Shown piece after piece: positions 14,002 to 14,954 of a stretch of 14,954 nt of DNA. The DNA lies in contig CAVAJX010000077.1 of assembly GCA_963589235.1 (NCBI GenBank), positions 1-14,954 of the forward strand. Direction: 5' to 3'. The position numbers were made by a program, and so were the translations under genes. The stretch is from CAG-877 sp963589235 (lineage in GTDB: Bacteria; Bacillota_I; Bacilli_A; RF39; UBA660). Positions within the stretch are counted from its first letter, which is position 1; each line of letters opens with the position of its first letter. Below the pieces are notes generated by a model. That model was not told where the DNA came from. It saw only the letters and a list, made by a program, of their open reading frames with translations, and ran no database searches.

Positions 14002-14529
14002 ATGAAAACAGTTAATAATACACAAACAGTAAAACGTGACGACTATATTTCTTGGGATGAGTATTTTATTGGAATTGCTAAATTGTCATCTATGAGAAGT
14101 AAAGATCCCAGTACACAAGTTGGATGTTGTATAGTTAGTCAGGATAACAGAATTTTATCTGTCGGATATAATGGTGCTCCTAATGGTTTTGATGATGATT
14201 CTTTTCCTTGGGCACGCATTGGTGAAAAATTAGAGACAAAATACATGTATGTTTGTCATAGTGAGTTAAATGCAATTTTAAATTATCGTGGAAATATGCA
14301 AGATTTACAGGGTTCTAAGATATATGTTAGATATTTTCCTTGTAATGAATGTGCTAAGGCTATAATTCAGTCTGGTATAAGAGAAGTTATTTATTCACAT
14401 TCTTATGACTATGATAATCATAGTGAGGAAATGGAAGCTTCTATTAGAATGTTTGATAAATGTGGTGTTAAGTATAGAAAGTTTGTGCCAGAGAATAAAA
14501 AGGAAATTGTTTTACATTTGGAAGATTAG
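14002..14529 (+). CDS. dCMP deaminase (ComEB-type)
   Basis: The 175-aa cytidine/deoxycytidylate deaminase converts dCMP to dUMP, feeding thymidylate synthesis. The zinc and catalytic sites are H86-S-E88 (H-x-E) and P-C114-N-E-C117. Ahead of them are D-P-S-T-Q-V-G-C at 35-42 and G-Y-N-G-A-P-N-G-F at 55-63, both usual for dCMP deaminases. AGGAGGG lies 5 bases before the ATG. The C-terminal tail after about residue 150 is typical in length. It is a single-gene unit, divergent from the ABC exporter. ComEB is the Bacillus relative, but the gene is not next to comE genes here. Confidence 0.93.
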   Translation: MKTVNNTQTVKRDDYISWDEYFIGIAKLSSMRSKDPSTQVGCCIVSQDNRILSVGYNGAPNGFDDDSFPWARIGEKLETKYMYVCHSELNAILNYRGNMQDLQGSKIYVRYFPCNECAKAIIQSGIREVIYSHSYDYDNHSEEMEASIRMFDKCGVKYRKFVPENKKEIVLHLED

Positions 14530-14552
14530 TAGTTTTTATGGCTACTTTTTTC
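14528..14552 (+). terminator. Weak hairpin directly after the dCMP deaminase stop
   Basis: AGTAG (14528-14532) and CTACT (14542-14546) form a 5-bp stem with a 9-base loop, followed by a run of Ts. It is short, and the stronger hairpin at 14613-14650 may do most of the work. Confidence 0.35.
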
Positions 14553-14612
14553 TTTGTAATGTTGTTTAATTTGATGTGGATGAAGATATTTGTGTTGATT
14601 TGTGTTTAAATA

Positions 14613-14650
14613 AAAAGGCCGTTTCTATTTTGGATAAGAAACGGTCTTTA
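14613..14650. terminator. Bidirectional terminator between dCMP deaminase and PPIase genes
   Basis: A 12-bp stem with one G-U pair (AAGGCCGTTTCT, 14615-14626, with AGAAACGGTCTT, 14637-14648) and a 10-base loop lies between two converging genes. T runs follow it on both strands (TTTATTTTTG on plus, TTTTTATTT on minus), so it can end transcripts from either side. The rest of the gap from 14553 to 14747 shows no gene. Confidence 0.85.
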
Positions 14651-14747
14651 TTTTTGTTTTTTTTAGTTTGGCTGAGTTGATGAAACTGGTTATTACTTGT
14701 TTGTTTTTTCTGGATGAATTCTTTTGATTTTATTGGTTTTATTGGTT

Positions 14748-14954
14748 CTACTCTTCTATTTTTTCAACTTCATTGTACTCTTTACCTTTTAGGTCTATTA
14801 AGGCTTTTTTTATTGTTAAGTTGTTTTTTAATTGTCCGGTATTTTGATCGGCTACAGTTTCATTTTTTTCGATATTTTCTATTGCCGTCCAGCCGTCAAT
14901 TACTTTTCCAAATGCGGCATATTGTCCATCTAAATGTTCAGCCGTACCTAACAT
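14748..14954 (-). CDS. Cyclophilin-type peptidyl-prolyl isomerase, C-terminal part
   Basis: The visible 68 residues are the end of a cyclophilin. The frame runs in from the right edge: M-L-G-T-A-E-H-L-D-G-Q-Y-A-A-F-G-K-V-I-D-G-W matches the core pattern with the active-site wall residues H-L-D-G and F-G-K-V. The family speeds cis-trans isomerisation at proline. The tail after about residue 26 of this part is longer and more charged than in the shortest cytoplasmic cyclophilins, which fits the bacterial B type. The M at the window edge is internal, not the start, so the N-terminal half, including the catalytic Arg, is outside the window. It stops with TAG and is followed by the shared terminator. 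Confidence 0.9.
   Translation of the reverse strand: MLGTAEHLDGQYAAFGKVIDGWTAIENIEKNETVADQNTGQLKNNLTIKKALIDLKGKEYNEVEKIEE

Overview
The window looks like chromosomal DNA from a low-GC Firmicute (Bacilli-type). The coding sequences are strongly AT-rich. A T-box controls valS, and the gene order valS, spoIIB-like, radC, mreC, mreD, spoIVFA, spoIVFB, all on the minus strand, is a thinned version of the valS-to-spoIVF block that I recall from Bacillus. The sporulation genes spoIVFA and spoIVFB suggest a spore former or a descendant of one. Tryptophan is written TGG throughout (more than 20 times in valS), so the standard bacterial code is the working assumption. TAA is by far the commonest stop. 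I cannot name the species; an uncultured Bacilli/Erysipelotrichia/RF39-like lineage would fit.

Region 1 (1-4881, minus strand) is an accessory locus that looks linked to type VII (ESX) secretion. An operon runs prsW-like protease, family 4 glycosyltransferase, 139-aa coiled-coil protein, then a 446-aa membrane protein with a low-complexity acidic domain, and ends in a hairpin terminator. Tandem promoters then drive three small helical-hairpin proteins of 95, 91 and 97 aa, which resemble WXG100/ESX substrates in size and layout, followed by the start of a further membrane protein cut by the window edge. No EssC/YukB ATPase is visible, so the secretion link is an inference from protein shape and clustering.

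Region 2 (about 4880-5220) holds a tRNA-Ala (UGC) gene with its own strong promoter and terminator, next to a small cluster of GGGGCAAA-like direct repeats.

Region 3 (5211-9094, minus strand) is the cell-shape and sporulation block: spoIIB-like, radC, mreC, mreD, spoIVFA, spoIVFB. Compared with Bacillus, folC, maf, mreB, minC and minD are missing from between these genes. spoIVFB has no usual start codon: its only upstream in-frame ATG is cut off by a TGA five codons in.

Region 4 (9234-12096, minus strand) is valS with a complete T-box leader (promoter, stem I with a GUA specifier, T-box sequence, terminator).

Region 5 (12152-14954) has an ABC exporter on the minus strand, with a promoter placed back to back against that of a plus-strand dCMP deaminase gene. 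A shared hairpin terminator follows, and then the 3' end of a cyclophilin-type peptidyl-prolyl isomerase gene running in from the right edge.
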